From positions 1 to 64,000 of the forward strand of contig JAJVII010000012.1 of assembly GCA_022072085.1 (NCBI GenBank): 64,000 bases of DNA, in the 5' to 3' direction. The notes under the pieces are model-generated. The model searched no databases. It saw only the letters and a list, made by a program, of their open reading frames with translations, and was not told where the DNA came from. The DNA comes from Phycisphaerae bacterium. GTDB taxonomy: Bacteria > Planctomycetota > Phycisphaerae > JAJVII01. Positions 35,901 through 44,373 of this stretch are shown in pieces. The translations under genes and the position numbers were made by a program. The number at the start of each line of letters is the position of its first letter. Position 1 is the first letter of the stretch.

Positions 35901-38132
35901 CAGAGTCGCGAGGTAGTCGGGCATCGGCAGCCGGGCCACCGGTTCGCCGGGCGCCTGATCCACGATCGAACCGCGGGCCCGCATCCAGTTGGGCACGACG
36001 TTGGCCTGCGGCGAAAACTTCGGGGCGTCCCCGTCGACCAGCCGCTCGATCAGGATCCGCGTCGCGTCGATCTGCGGGCCCAGGCGGTCCCAGTCCAGCG
36101 CTCCGAAGCGGTCCTGCGGCGTGTCCACGCGCCGCCGCACCGCGTCCAGCGTCGCCCAGGTCGTCGCCCGGATTCCGAAGCTGCGGGCCGGCGCCGTGAT
36201 GTTCGCGCAACTGCCCACCGTGAACGAATCGACCGAGTCGCCCTGCCCCGCGACGGGCATCAGGTCCACCGCCAGGGCCAGACGCCCCGGCCAGAACAGC
36301 CCGCGCGAGTCGGCCTTGCCGTCGCGGAGGTTCGCCTTGATCTCCTTCTCCCGGTTGTTCACCGCCAGCAGCCAGCGGGCGAAGTCGCCGCCGCTGCTGG
36401 TCTCGTTGATCTTCAGCAGGTCGCCCTGGAATCGCGGACCGGCCGCCAGCCCGCCGTCGGACAGGTCCAGCCCCAGCAGGAAGGCGATCGGCGTGTCGTA
36501 GAAAGGCCCGTCCCCTTCGCGTTTGTCCGGGTCCACGAAGGGAATGCCCAGGGCGTCAAGCATCTCCTCGCGGAGCCGCCCGTCGCTGCGGCGGACTTCC
36601 CTGCGTCGCTCCTGCTCGGCCAGTTGCCCGCGGATCCGGGCGACCGCCCGGCCCCAGGTCGCCCGGGCCTTGTCCTTGACGCTCTGTCTGTCGTAGGTGC
36701 GGCTGCCCAGCAGCATCAACTGGGCGGCGTAGTAGTCCTGCTTCTCGGCCTCCAGGACGGCGACTTCCTTCTCCAGCGCGTCGCGCTGCGGACCGGCTTC
36801 CAGGCCGAACCGCCGCACCCGCCGAGGCTCCAGTTCGGCGTCCACCTTGACGACCTGCCAGGCGACCTCGTCCTTGACGTAGCGCTGAAGCTCGGCGTAC
36901 TTTGAACTGCCCAGCCTGCGGTTGCTCCCGTCGGCTGGGCTGCCGCCCTTGAGCAGTTCGTCCAGCAACTGGGCGTGCTCGCGGTAGGTCTTCTCCTGCT
37001 CCTCGTCCTCCTCCTGGCAGACCCGCGTCTGCTTGGGCGTGTAGCCCAGCGCCCCCAGCATGTGCCGCGGGCCCAGCAGGTTGATCCCGTAGGCGTCGGC
37101 GAACGCAAAGAGCATCGGCCGCGAAAGCCGGTCAGCCGCGAAATGCCGCAACAGACCCAGCGCCGCAGCCGCGTCGACCGCCGCATCCGCGCCCGGCGCC
37201 AGGTCCGGCACAATGCTCATCGCGTCGATGGGCGCGACCACGGCGATCGCCGGTTTCGGCCTGGTTCCGGCCCGCGCCGGCAGCAGGGCGTAGAGATTCG
37301 TGGCCCGCGCCGTCGCCCAGTCCGCGCGGCAGACCACCGTGCCTTCCAGCAGGTCCGCTTCGCGGTCAGGATCGCCCGGCTGGGTCCGCGGCGCGGGCCG
37401 GTCCGTCTGCGTCGTGGCGGCCTGCAACGGCCGAAGTCGGCTGGCCTTCAGGGCCTCAGCCAGCGGGCTGTCGGACGGGATGTAGAATCGCGGCACGTAG
37501 ATCGGCAGCCGCGACAGGTGGCTGTGGGCGTCGGCGACGCTCTCGTCGGGCGAGCCGAGCAGGAGAATGGCCGTGGCCCCGGCGTTCCAGACCGTCTCCC
37601 AGTTGCCCCCGCCGGTCATGTTCATCACGGCGATCCGTCCGCGCAGGCTGCGGGCGGGCAATTCGGCGTGGTTGCCCTCGCCGACGTAGATCAGCCTGCC
37701 GTGGATGCCTGCCGGGCCGGTAACGTCCAGCCGCACCGACGCCGGCCAGATCGGATAGATCGGCGCGCTGCGCGGACCGCCGGGCCCATCGACCGTCAGA
37801 CGCGCCTCGCGGGTGCGCGGAACCACGACGTCGAAGCTCTGCTCCCAGACGCGGACGCCGGGGACGGCCCGCAGCTCGTCGGCCAGCCGCTGGACCGCCT
37901 CGTCGTGTCCGGGCGAACCGACCAGACGCGACGGCGCCTGGCAGAGCCACTGCGTGTCGCGTCGCACGCCGGCGACCAGATCGCTGACCGGTTCAGGCTG
38001 CGCGGTCGCGGGCAGGTCGTCGGCGGCCAGCCGGGACGCGGAGCCCGTGCAGACGCCCAGCCCGAACAGCCAGGCGGCCGCGCCCAGCAGGACGCGAAGC
38101 AGGACCGGATTTGCCGTCGATCCGCGAGCCAT
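32946..38132 (-). CDS. M28-peptidase-like domain fused to FtsX-like permease
   Basis: 1728 residues. Residues 1-37 are a signal/anchor. Residues about 60-270 contain a PA-like insert (YVGEGNHAELPARSLRGRIAVMNM) and about 290-370 an M28-like alpha/beta core (KPAIAVVAPIDAMSIVP, GADAAVDAAAALGLLRHF, RPMLFAFADAYGINLLGPRHM). The M28 zinc ligands are mostly lost: HxD became PID and the Glu pair became DAYG, so peptidase activity is unlikely. A long charged middle part follows. Membrane segments lie near residues 1024, 1068, 1090, 1145, 1444, 1480 and 1530; the last three with the loop LNSIAERKREIHIYTSLGL are the FtsX/MacB permease module. It probably partners one of the operon's ATPases. Start ATG 38132. 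Confidence 0.8.
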   Translation of the reverse strand: MARGSTANPVLLRVLLGAAAWLFGLGVCTGSASRLAADDLPATAQPEPVSDLVAGVRRDTQWLCQAPSRLVGSPGHDEAVQRLADELRAVPGVRVWEQSFDVVVPRTREARLTVDGPGGPRSAPIYPIWPASVRLDVTGPAGIHGRLIYVGEGNHAELPARSLRGRIAVMNMTGGGNWETVWNAGATAILLLGSPDESVADAHSHLSRLPIYVPRFYIPSDSPLAEALKASRLRPLQAATTQTDRPAPRTQPGDPDREADLLEGTVVCRADWATARATNLYALLPARAGTRPKPAIAVVAPIDAMSIVPDLAPGADAAVDAAAALGLLRHFAADRLSRPMLFAFADAYGINLLGPRHMLGALGYTPKQTRVCQEEDEEQEKTYREHAQLLDELLKGGSPADGSNRRLGSSKYAELQRYVKDEVAWQVVKVDAELEPRRVRRFGLEAGPQRDALEKEVAVLEAEKQDYYAAQLMLLGSRTYDRQSVKDKARATWGRAVARIRGQLAEQERRREVRRSDGRLREEMLDALGIPFVDPDKREGDGPFYDTPIAFLLGLDLSDGGLAAGPRFQGDLLKINETSSGGDFARWLLAVNNREKEIKANLRDGKADSRGLFWPGRLALAVDLMPVAGQGDSVDSFTVGSCANITAPARSFGIRATTWATLDAVRRRVDTPQDRFGALDWDRLGPQIDATRILIERLVDGDAPKFSPQANVVPNWMRARGSIVDQAPGEPVARLPMPDYLATLVLGSTRGGSVSFASRPRVEGVRTLEFVRTGTDGQFYFDYLPGHVYSQRAAHLLQAWQLDENDGSIRRGVDMNRVGKGVRLDLNVTTGKTTPRRAVVFTCREVSLVGLFDPRFLIQLPQATLQDAERGGKPQRMNYGLTGGQFSALLDPDIRWQLILRAGATQNRMALLNVDTPEKARGKSTREAMEGFALDQRLTRSPLYQGVLDFYNLDAIRVEKYRRAGIVMKVVDDLRGRTAEQFHKIDAAMKRDDGGALYKSVTGAMSDEVRAYQAIQKTANDVVRAAIFLLLALVPFSFAMERLLIASPYIYRQLGGIAVIFAIMTAILWSFHPAFRISSQPLMIIMAFGIIFMSLMVMSIVYQKFRVQMEEIRSGRAEAAGARTSRGGLAVSALRLGIANMRKRKVRTLLTGSTVVLITFALLCFTSVSSYSDQKELSLDSAAPFTGLFIRQPQDRQMPSESLAYLRVVMGESCTVPRYWLVNAQQPQWKLHVRNPRLDIPPVSLLGAVGLDGRERETTAIRSVVGAAAWDRFSAEGGCLLAAPVAEQLQVEVGQTVFVAGAQRVLQGVYDVRQFDEQVRDMTGESILPTNYSALPQEQQQLLASQDIEQLSEELATGQGLEPSVNLKRLGSDQVIILPADVVRELPGASLRAIAVTAPGPEQAKTMATDLASRLAFPIYYAGSEGVKVVAATGLTPQAPKSMFIMLVIAGLIIFNTMLNSIAERKREIHIYTSLGLAPLHVGVLFVAEAMTYGLMGAIFGYVVGQGAATALSHFGWLGGITLNYSGTQAIWTMLLVMVVVVLSAIVPAILAGKVAAPSEQMKWRVPDPVDDVIRDSLPFTVTGQTANGVVMFLHDYMEAHREGSIGHFSTDNLRLFPSDATGLLGIEATVWLAPYDLGVRQDVRLTIRRTAEENVLEIDVELRRGAGQVSSWWKLNRVFLGDLRRQLLGWRKLKTARILEYIAQGTEWLNQVGASGPLPVPPTTPGM

Positions 38133-38193
38133 GATTCCGCTTGAAACTCCCGTTGCCGCGTTCGCGTCGTCCCGCCCGCATGGGCCGGGGCAA

Positions 38194-40203
38194 TCAGGTC
38201 GGCGTCACCTGCACCCTGACATAGGGCAGCCCCGGATTGAGCCAGACAAGAATCGCCGGGGTCAGGGCCCAGAAGACCGCCGCCAGCACCTCACCGATAA
38301 TCAACCCCAGGAACACCGGACGGGCTCGTCTATATAACCGAGCCCCGCCGAAACTCACCAGCAGAATCTTGAGCGTCCAGCCGACCATGATGCTCGCCCA
38401 GCCGACGTCGCCGTAGTTGGTGCGTATCAGCAGCAGCCCGATGGGGTGAAGCGGCCAGCGCGGCATCGTCAGGCAGGCCCAGTAGAGCAGCAGCGCCGCG
38501 CCCGCGCCCAGCCCCAGGTGGAGCGAGGCGCTGTGCAGCCCGGGGGAGATTCCGCCGCGATCCAGATCGCTCATGTCGCGATGGGTTTCGTCCAGGCGTT
38601 GCGTGCCCCAGAGATTGATCGGGCTGGAGGCCGTCGGGTCCATCGTCGAGCCGTGGCGGTAGTTGGAGACCAGGTGGGCCATGCCGCTGACGACCACGCC
38701 CAGGACCAGGACGCCCAGGAACAGGTAGCCCAGGCGCAGGCGGTAGCGCGGATCCGCCTGCTCGTCCAGCCCCGTCCCGTGCATCATCATCGCCGCCGGG
38801 TTGACGCGGGAACTCATCGGGAACAGGAACGCGACGACCCCGCCCATCCACAGCGTGATCGGGCTCAGCCACGCCCCGGGAACCAGCCGCATGAAACTGA
38901 CCGGCTCGGCGTACATGCGGATGAAGGGCATGCCGGTCTCGGCGACGACGCGGCTGATAACCAGGCAGATGATGAAAGCGAACCCGACCAGCAGCAGCGA
39001 CCAGACCGGGCTGACGCCGACCCAGCACATCCAGGCGAACATGCCGGCCAGACCGGCCATCAGCAGCCAGGCGGCCTTGCGGTCGCGTCGCTGGGCGGGC
39101 GTGGAGGCCCGCGCGAACATCCCGCCCAGCACGCGGGCCCAGTGCGCCCGCCCGATGAACAGGACCACCAGGGCGATCGCCAGCATCGCGCCGTCGCGGT
39201 GGTCGAGCATCACCGAATCGTCGAAGGGGGGAAAATACGAGTAGCCGATCATCCGATAGACGCCGTAGGCGACCACGGTGAACCAGATCGAGAAGCCCAC
39301 GCGGTTGGGCATGAAGAAGGTGACGCCGACGAGCATGAAGTACACCCGGGCCTTGCGCAGCGAACCAGCCAGGGCGCTCCACGGCGGCTCGTTGAGCAGG
39401 CTGGTCAGGTCCCAGCCGATCGGGATGCGCGGGGCGATGTCGGGGCGATACTGGTTCACGCCGATCAGGAAGTGAACCAGGAAGATGACGGCCGCGGCGA
39501 TCCAGAAGGCCCGGCTGCGGAACAGCGGCGCAAAGAATCGCCCCTCCCCGGGCTCCTCGATCATCGACCGCTCGACGGTCAGCAGCGGGAAGGCCAGCCG
39601 CTCGTTCAGCCGCCACTGAGGCGTGACGATCATCGCCAGCCCCAGCATCATGACCCAGGAGGCGATCAGGAACGCCCCCCAACTGACCGCCGGACCGACC
39701 CATGCCGACCAGGGGATCGGCGCGCCCGCCGGCAGCTCGGTGATGAAGGCCTCAGCCGCCGGCGCCGGCTGGCCGTACTGCATCGGCCCGGGGAACAGGC
39801 CCGGCGGCAGGTTCATCTTGTGGTAGCGGGCGGCCAGGTCGCGGCTGGCGCCCACCTGGCGGGTGACGCTGGCCAGCGTGTAGGGCAACTGGCGCAGCAG
39901 CCCCTGGCCGGGCACGACGCTGGCCACCAGCAGCACGCCGAAGATGATCGCCAGTTGCCAACTCCGCAGCGCCGACCGCGGCGCCAGCCGGTGCAGCACC
40001 GGGTTGACCCCGGCCACCAGCACCAGCATCAGGAACATCGCCAGCACCGGCAGGTAGCTGTCGGAGACGAAGGAGTTGTTCAGGACGAAGTTGTTGTAGG
40101 GAGCGAACAGCCAGATCGCCAGCGAGCCGGCCAGGCCGATCAGCACGGCGACGAGCACTCGCGCCGCGGTCCGATTCTCGCGCTGGTCAGGTTCGATCCG
40201 CAT
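38194..40203 (-). CDS. DUF6785/DUF6784-type (OPT-like) membrane transporter
   Basis: 669 residues, first gene of the eight-gene minus-strand operon. About 14 membrane segments are seen (VLVAVLIGLAGSLAIWLFAP, YLPVLAMFLMLVLVAGVNPV, MMLGLAMIVTPQW and others). The motifs VISRVVAETGMPFIRMYAEP, RWPLHPIGLLLIRTNYGD and LLVSFGGARLYRRARPVFLG are those of the large planctomycete DUF6785/DUF6784 family, which is related to OPT transporters. No substrate is known for the family. No strong ribosome-binding site precedes ATG 40203. Confidence 0.82.
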   Translation of the reverse strand: MRIEPDQRENRTAARVLVAVLIGLAGSLAIWLFAPYNNFVLNNSFVSDSYLPVLAMFLMLVLVAGVNPVLHRLAPRSALRSWQLAIIFGVLLVASVVPGQGLLRQLPYTLASVTRQVGASRDLAARYHKMNLPPGLFPGPMQYGQPAPAAEAFITELPAGAPIPWSAWVGPAVSWGAFLIASWVMMLGLAMIVTPQWRLNERLAFPLLTVERSMIEEPGEGRFFAPLFRSRAFWIAAAVIFLVHFLIGVNQYRPDIAPRIPIGWDLTSLLNEPPWSALAGSLRKARVYFMLVGVTFFMPNRVGFSIWFTVVAYGVYRMIGYSYFPPFDDSVMLDHRDGAMLAIALVVLFIGRAHWARVLGGMFARASTPAQRRDRKAAWLLMAGLAGMFAWMCWVGVSPVWSLLLVGFAFIICLVISRVVAETGMPFIRMYAEPVSFMRLVPGAWLSPITLWMGGVVAFLFPMSSRVNPAAMMMHGTGLDEQADPRYRLRLGYLFLGVLVLGVVVSGMAHLVSNYRHGSTMDPTASSPINLWGTQRLDETHRDMSDLDRGGISPGLHSASLHLGLGAGAALLLYWACLTMPRWPLHPIGLLLIRTNYGDVGWASIMVGWTLKILLVSFGGARLYRRARPVFLGLIIGEVLAAVFWALTPAILVWLNPGLPYVRVQVTPT

Positions 40204-40325
40204 GGCCTGTGGGGAACCCTCGAGGGCTGGAGTCGCGTCCCGACAAGTCCCGTCCCGATGCGTCGGCCATCAGAATAGTGAGATGCCCGCGTTCGTCAAC
40301 CGATTTCGCCGCGCAGTACAAGAAA

Positions 40326-40349
40326 CCGGCCCGCCGGGCGGCGGGCCGG
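40326..40349 (-). terminator. Intrinsic terminator, minus strand
   Basis: A 10-bp stem (40326-40335 with 40340-40349) with a GGGC/GCCC tetraloop is followed on the minus strand by TTTCTTGT. A second perfect 10-bp hairpin (40351-40360 with 40368-40377) lies just before it. Together they end the 40403-40999 transcript. Confidence 0.7.
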
Positions 40350-40402
40350 GCCCGGGCGGCTGCACCTGCCGCCCGGGTACTGCTGAAGCACGCCTCGTCC
40401 GG

Positions 40403-40999
40403 TCACCGGCGCGTTCCCGTCCCGGGCGCGGCGGCGGGCTGACCGGTCGGCGGGGCGGTGGTCAGCTCCACCTTCTCGATCTCCAGGGCGTGCAGCCCGT
40501 CGCGATCGATCAGGCGGCCGCTCATCCGCACCTGCTTGCCGATCCAGCCGCGGGCCGTCGCGAACGCGTCGTGATGGTCGGCCGAGAACGTCAACAGGTA
40601 GACGCCCTGATACAGGCCGCCGGGCGGATCGACCGCCGTCTTCGCCAGGGCCGGGCCCTGGACGTTGGGCGTCAGGCCGATGGGCCCGTCGAACGCCGGC
40701 GCCGCCGGTTCATTCGGGGCCGCCTTGGGCGTGGGCGCCGGGGCAGGCGCGGCCATGGGGTCGATCGCCGCTGCCACCGGCGCAGGCGCCGCCGGCTGGC
40801 TGAGGTAGTCGCACAGGTTCACGATCGTCCCCTCGATCGTCCGCGTCGGCGCCGGAACGTCGAGCATCCGGGCCGCTTGGCCGGGCGCCTTGTCGCGGGC
40901 CCGGGCCGCTGACATCCACGAACCCAGCCCCCCAGCCAGCACGAACAGGCCGCCCGACACGGCCAGCACCAACGCCGCTCTTGCGTGTCGCGGTTTCAT
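40403..40999 (-). CDS. Small exported or membrane-anchored protein
   Basis: 198 residues from ATG 40999, seven bases after AAGGAGA; the open frame upstream is Arg-rich and rejected. An N-terminal hydrophobic stretch (AALVLAVSGGLFVLAGGLG) is a signal anchor. After a Pro/Ala-rich linker (about residues 75-110) there is a compact beta domain with YQGVYLLTFSADHH, GKQVRMSGRLIDRDGLHALE and IEKVELT, an OB-fold-like pattern as in nucleic-acid or metal-tolerance small domains. The opening IEGTIVNLCDYLS suggests the same domain begins before the linker. Function unknown. Confidence 0.65.
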   Translation of the reverse strand: MKPRHARAALVLAVSGGLFVLAGGLGSWMSAARARDKAPGQAARMLDVPAPTRTIEGTIVNLCDYLSQPAAPAPVAAAIDPMAAPAPAPTPKAAPNEPAAPAFDGPIGLTPNVQGPALAKTAVDPPGGLYQGVYLLTFSADHHDAFATARGWIGKQVRMSGRLIDRDGLHALEIEKVELTTAPPTGQPAAAPGTGTRR

Positions 41000-41171
41000 G
41001 GTCTCTCTCCTTCGGGCCTTTGCCGACAGGCGGCGTCGCACCCGCGCCGGCCGGACCGGCTCCGAGAATGACCCTCCACTTGTCCGCCCCGCCCGAACCG
41101 CCGGACGGGGCCGGGAGAACGCCGATCCTCCCGCCATCAGCTATCCATGCCCCGGGAACCCGGCGGGTCAA

Positions 41172-41211
41172 CGCGGACAAGTCCGCGAAGGGGGATAGGG
41201 GAATCCCCTAT
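41172..41211. other. Two adjacent small perfect hairpins
   Basis: CGCGGAC pairs with GTCCGCG across a 2-base loop (41172-41187), and ATAGGGG pairs with CCCCTAT across a 3-base loop (41195-41211). They lie between the CPBP gene and the 40403-40999 gene, and may end the former or act in the leader of the latter. Confidence 0.45.
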
Positions 41212-41296
41212 TGGCTGTAAGATGCGATAATACAGATGGTTGCGGTCCTGCCGCCACCCGGTTCGATCGCGGCAGGAATGTCGGGCGGGTCACACT

Positions 41297-42001
41297 TCAG
41301 AGGTGATAAAAGTAACTGCCCAGCCCGATGGTAAAGACGAAGTCGCCGTAGAGGCTGTGCTCGATCGCGCTGATGAGCGCCGACCCCGTCCGCTGGTAGG
41401 TTCGGGCGAACAGCAGTCCGCCCAGGAGCGTCAGACCCGGGGCCCAGAGATTCCAGAAGATCAGGTGCATGTAGCTGAACGTAACGGCCGCGAAGCACGC
41501 GAACGCCCATCCGCCGCCGCCCGGCCGCCCGCCCGGCGCCGCCAGCAGGTCCGGCCCGCCGTAGCGATGAAACAGGAAGCTGCGGTAGATCAGCGTTTGC
41601 GGCCAGACCGACAGCAGCGGGTAGAGCACCAGCACCATCGCAAAGAGCCCCGGCCGGGCGCGGGCGAAACTGAACAGCACGCCCGGCTCCAGCCGCCACA
41701 CGACGACCCCCAGCAGGCCGGCCAGCACGGCGAACCGCAGCAGCATCGGCGTCAGTTCGCGCCGCAGATCGGCCAGCGACTTGAAGCGGCGGCGGTCGAA
41801 CGTTGCGTCGCGCCGCAGCAGCCAGAAGCAGACACCCGCCGCCAGCCAGAGGATCGGGAACAGCGGGACGCGCCGCCCGTGCATCGCCACCGCCAACGCC
41901 CGCACGCCCACGGGGACGGCCACGAACAGACAGCAGTATTCAAGGGCGAGAAGGAGGCGGCGACGGGAGGGCGTCGGCGAAACTGGCACGGGGCTTCTCA
42001 A
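41297..42001 (-). CDS. CPBP-type intramembrane protein with altered motif 1
   Basis: 234 residues, about six membrane segments. The layout is that of CPBP (CAAX/bacteriocin-processing) intramembrane proteases: motif 1 WPQTLIYRSFLFHRYG (residues 133-148), motif 2 FSYMH (175-179) and motif 3 EHSLYGD (214-220). In active members motif 1 is EExxxR or QExxxR; here it is Gln135-Thr136 with Arg140, so the key glutamate is missing and activity is doubtful. It follows the acyltransferase-GNAT gene by 13 bases and is probably co-expressed with it. Confidence 0.75.
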   Translation of the reverse strand: MRSPVPVSPTPSRRRLLLALEYCCLFVAVPVGVRALAVAMHGRRVPLFPILWLAAGVCFWLLRRDATFDRRRFKSLADLRRELTPMLLRFAVLAGLLGVVVWRLEPGVLFSFARARPGLFAMVLVLYPLLSVWPQTLIYRSFLFHRYGGPDLLAAPGGRPGGGGWAFACFAAVTFSYMHLIFWNLWAPGLTLLGGLLFARTYQRTGSALISAIEHSLYGDFVFTIGLGSYFYHL

Positions 42002-42014
42002 CGGTTGAGGACGT

Positions 42015-43841
42015 TCATCGCGCGGCGCCGGCAGCCGAGACGCCGTGACGGGCCAGGAACTCGTCGGTCCCTTCGCCCAGGTACTTCCGGAGCACCCGCC
42101 GGTCCACCAGCGTCAGGTCGATCAGCATCAGCGCGTCCAGCACGTCCCCGAACTGCGGGTCGATGTTGAAGCCGATCAGGCGGCCGTTCAGCTTGAGGTA
42201 CTGCCGCAGCAGCACGGGCATGCTCCGCCGGTCCGACTCGAGCTGGCGGATCAGGTCGTCCACCTCGTCCAGGTCGCGGACGACCATCGAAAGCTGCCCC
42301 GGCGAGAAGTCCCGCAGCGGCGTCGCGTGCGGCGGGTGCTTGGGCCGGACCAGCCGGGCCATGTCGCCCAGGAAGCGGTTCTGCCGCAGGAACTGCATCA
42401 GCAGGCAGCGGCTCATGGAGCTGTAGTCGTTGGACACGCTGACCGGTCCGAGCAGCATGCGATATCGCGGGTTGGCCACGACGTAGTGCCCGATGCCCTT
42501 CCACAGCAGCATCAGCGCCGCGTACGATTTCTGGTAATCCGGAGTCACGAACGATCGGCCCAGCTCCAGCGCCGGGTCGAGCTGCCGCAGCAGCCGGCTC
42601 TTGAAGTCGAACAGCGTGCTGGTGTAGAGCCCGCTCTTGCCCTCGCCGGCGAGAATCTCGTCGGTCGCCCCCAGGCGATAGGCCCCGACCACGCGGCCGA
42701 CGCTGCGGTCCCACACGAACAGGTGCAGGTAGGTCTGGTCGAACCGGTCCAGGTCGATGCTGCGACCCGTGCCCTCGCCGACCGCGCGGAACGCCAGCTC
42801 GCGCAGGCGGCCGATCTCCCGCAGCAGGTTGGGAATCTGCTCGGCCCGCGCCCGCCAGACGTCCATCGTGCCGTTGGCCACCAGCAGTTGGGACGGGTCC
42901 AGCCGCTCCAGCTCCTCCGCCAGCAGCGCCGGGTCCACCGGGTCGACCACCGGCTCCTCGTTGCGCCCCGTCGGGCCGACGTGGGCGGCGGACGACTCGC
43001 TGGACCGGCTGCGAAGCAGGTGCGTCCGCACTCGCAGGTAGCCGATCAGTTCCTCCGGGTCATCCATCGCCGCCAGGCGCGTCGCCTCGATCGCATGGCC
43101 GATGTGCACGCCGACGCGCCGCCGCTGCTTGTTGAGCAGTTCGCGTCCGAGCATCATCGTCCGCAGCCGCGGGTGGACCAGCCCCATAAGTTGGAAGGCC
43201 AGGCTGTTTCGTCCCTCGAAGAACACCGGCAGCACCGGCGCCCCGGTCCGCTGGATGATCCGCCCGACGCTGGCGTGCCAAGGCGGGTCGGTCACGCCCA
43301 GCCGACCGAGACGGGCGTGGGCCACCTCGCCGGCCGGGAAGATCGCCAGCGCTCCGCCGTCGGCGACCCAGCGCATCGCCCCCTTGATCCCCGCGATGCT
43401 CCGCCGGGTCGATTCCCTGCCCCCGAACGGATCGACCGGGAAGATCAACTCGCCCAGTTCGGGCATGATCGCCAGCATGAAATTGGCCAGGAAACGGAAC
43501 GGCCGCCCGATCCGCTCGAGCAACTGGCCCAGGATGATCGCCTCCAGCCCGCCGAAGGGGTGGTTGGCGACGATGACCAGCGGGCCGGTCTTGGGGACGG
43601 CCGCCAGGTCGGCCTCGGAGACCTCGACCTGCACGTCCATCATCCGCAGCGTGCGGTCGAAGAAGGAGGCCTCCAGGCCGCAGGTGTTCACGCGCGTGTA
43701 AAGATCGTTCAGTCGGCCGAAGGCGAGAACTTTTTCCACCGCCGGGCGGGTCAGCACGGAAAGCCCCCGGCGGATCGGCCCGCCGCGGGCGCTGGGAAGT
43801 CGGAAGGGGCGAAGCGTCGAGCGTGTTCCGGCGGCCTTCAT
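42015..43841 (-). CDS. Fused PlsC-like acyltransferase and OlsB-like GNAT
   Basis: 608 residues from ATG 43841 (GAGGGG about ten bases before). Residues about 70-280 are a PlsC-type lysophospholipid acyltransferase with catalytic His94 in VANHPFGGLEA, FGGRESTRRS and AIFPAGEVAHAR. Residues about 330-550 match the N-acyltransferase (GNAT-like) domain of ornithine-lipid synthases: WDRSVGRVVGAYRLG, SGLYTSTLFDF, ELGRSFVTPDYQKSYAALMLLWKGIGHYV. This layout is that of bifunctional OlsF-like enzymes, which N-acylate and then O-acylate an amino acid to form an aminolipid. The head group cannot be told from sequence. Membrane-associated, no signal peptide. Confidence 0.82.
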   Translation of the reverse strand: MKAAGTRSTLRPFRLPSARGGPIRRGLSVLTRPAVEKVLAFGRLNDLYTRVNTCGLEASFFDRTLRMMDVQVEVSEADLAAVPKTGPLVIVANHPFGGLEAIILGQLLERIGRPFRFLANFMLAIMPELGELIFPVDPFGGRESTRRSIAGIKGAMRWVADGGALAIFPAGEVAHARLGRLGVTDPPWHASVGRIIQRTGAPVLPVFFEGRNSLAFQLMGLVHPRLRTMMLGRELLNKQRRRVGVHIGHAIEATRLAAMDDPEELIGYLRVRTHLLRSRSSESSAAHVGPTGRNEEPVVDPVDPALLAEELERLDPSQLLVANGTMDVWRARAEQIPNLLREIGRLRELAFRAVGEGTGRSIDLDRFDQTYLHLFVWDRSVGRVVGAYRLGATDEILAGEGKSGLYTSTLFDFKSRLLRQLDPALELGRSFVTPDYQKSYAALMLLWKGIGHYVVANPRYRMLLGPVSVSNDYSSMSRCLLMQFLRQNRFLGDMARLVRPKHPPHATPLRDFSPGQLSMVVRDLDEVDDLIRQLESDRRSMPVLLRQYLKLNGRLIGFNIDPQFGDVLDALMLIDLTLVDRRVLRKYLGEGTDEFLARHGVSAAGAAR

Positions 43842-44373
43842 CGCGGTGCACCCCTCAGCACGAGTCAGCGTTCGGACCAGGTCGGGGGAATCAGCCTGAC
43901 GATCCTTTCGGCGCCAGCAACATAGGTTCCGCGTGTCAGGACCCATTCGGCGGGGCGCTAGGAATCTGTGAAGAAATGCCGACAGCCCTACCGCTTGGGC
44001 CTGGGGCCGGGCCGATCTACAACCCAGTCGCCTGGTCTCCCGACGCCTCCCACCATACCCGCCCGCCGCCGCGCATGCAACGCCCAACCGGATGGTCCGG
44101 CCGTCACGCGCCCCTGCCCCGCCAGGCCGCCTCCTGTCGCCCCGTTCGCCCACAGAACGCAAGACGCCGTCCCGACACCGGCCGCGACAGGCTTGCGGCG
44201 CCTCGGCGGACCCTTCATACTCACGCCATGACGCTGCGACGAGACCTCGCTTCATTGCGTCGGCGGCATGAGGGTGAGGACCTGACGGCCGGCAGCGGGT
44301 ATATTCGATGAGGGCGAGGCGTCGGTCGGCCGATGCGGCGTCGCCCCGACACGTCATTCCTGAGGAGGTCGCC
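43842..44373. other. 532-base divergent spacer
   Basis: It separates the fused acyltransferase gene from the second DUF4159 gene. Short open frames in it are not convincing as genes. It holds the GNAT-start remnant at 44217-44290 and a TATATT box near 44297 that could be a -10 for the DUF4159 gene. No terminator or repeat array was seen. Confidence 0.5.
44217..44290 (+). pseudogene. Degenerate remnant of a GNAT gene 5' end
   Basis: The 18 bases at 44217-44234 are identical to those at 46765-46782, which span the start codon of the intact GNAT gene. After a deletion of about 90 bases the similarity resumes (44249-44290 compared with about 46886-46935), including GAGGACCTG. The remnant has the same ATG context but no usable reading frame. 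The two copies flank the DUF4159 gene. Confidence 0.55.

Noticed and set aside
31050-36905. A 1951-codon open frame on the plus strand
   Set aside because: It is antisense to the M28-like/FtsX and OPT-like genes, is very rich in Arg, His, Gln and Gly, has no fold pattern and arises from high GC at codon position three.
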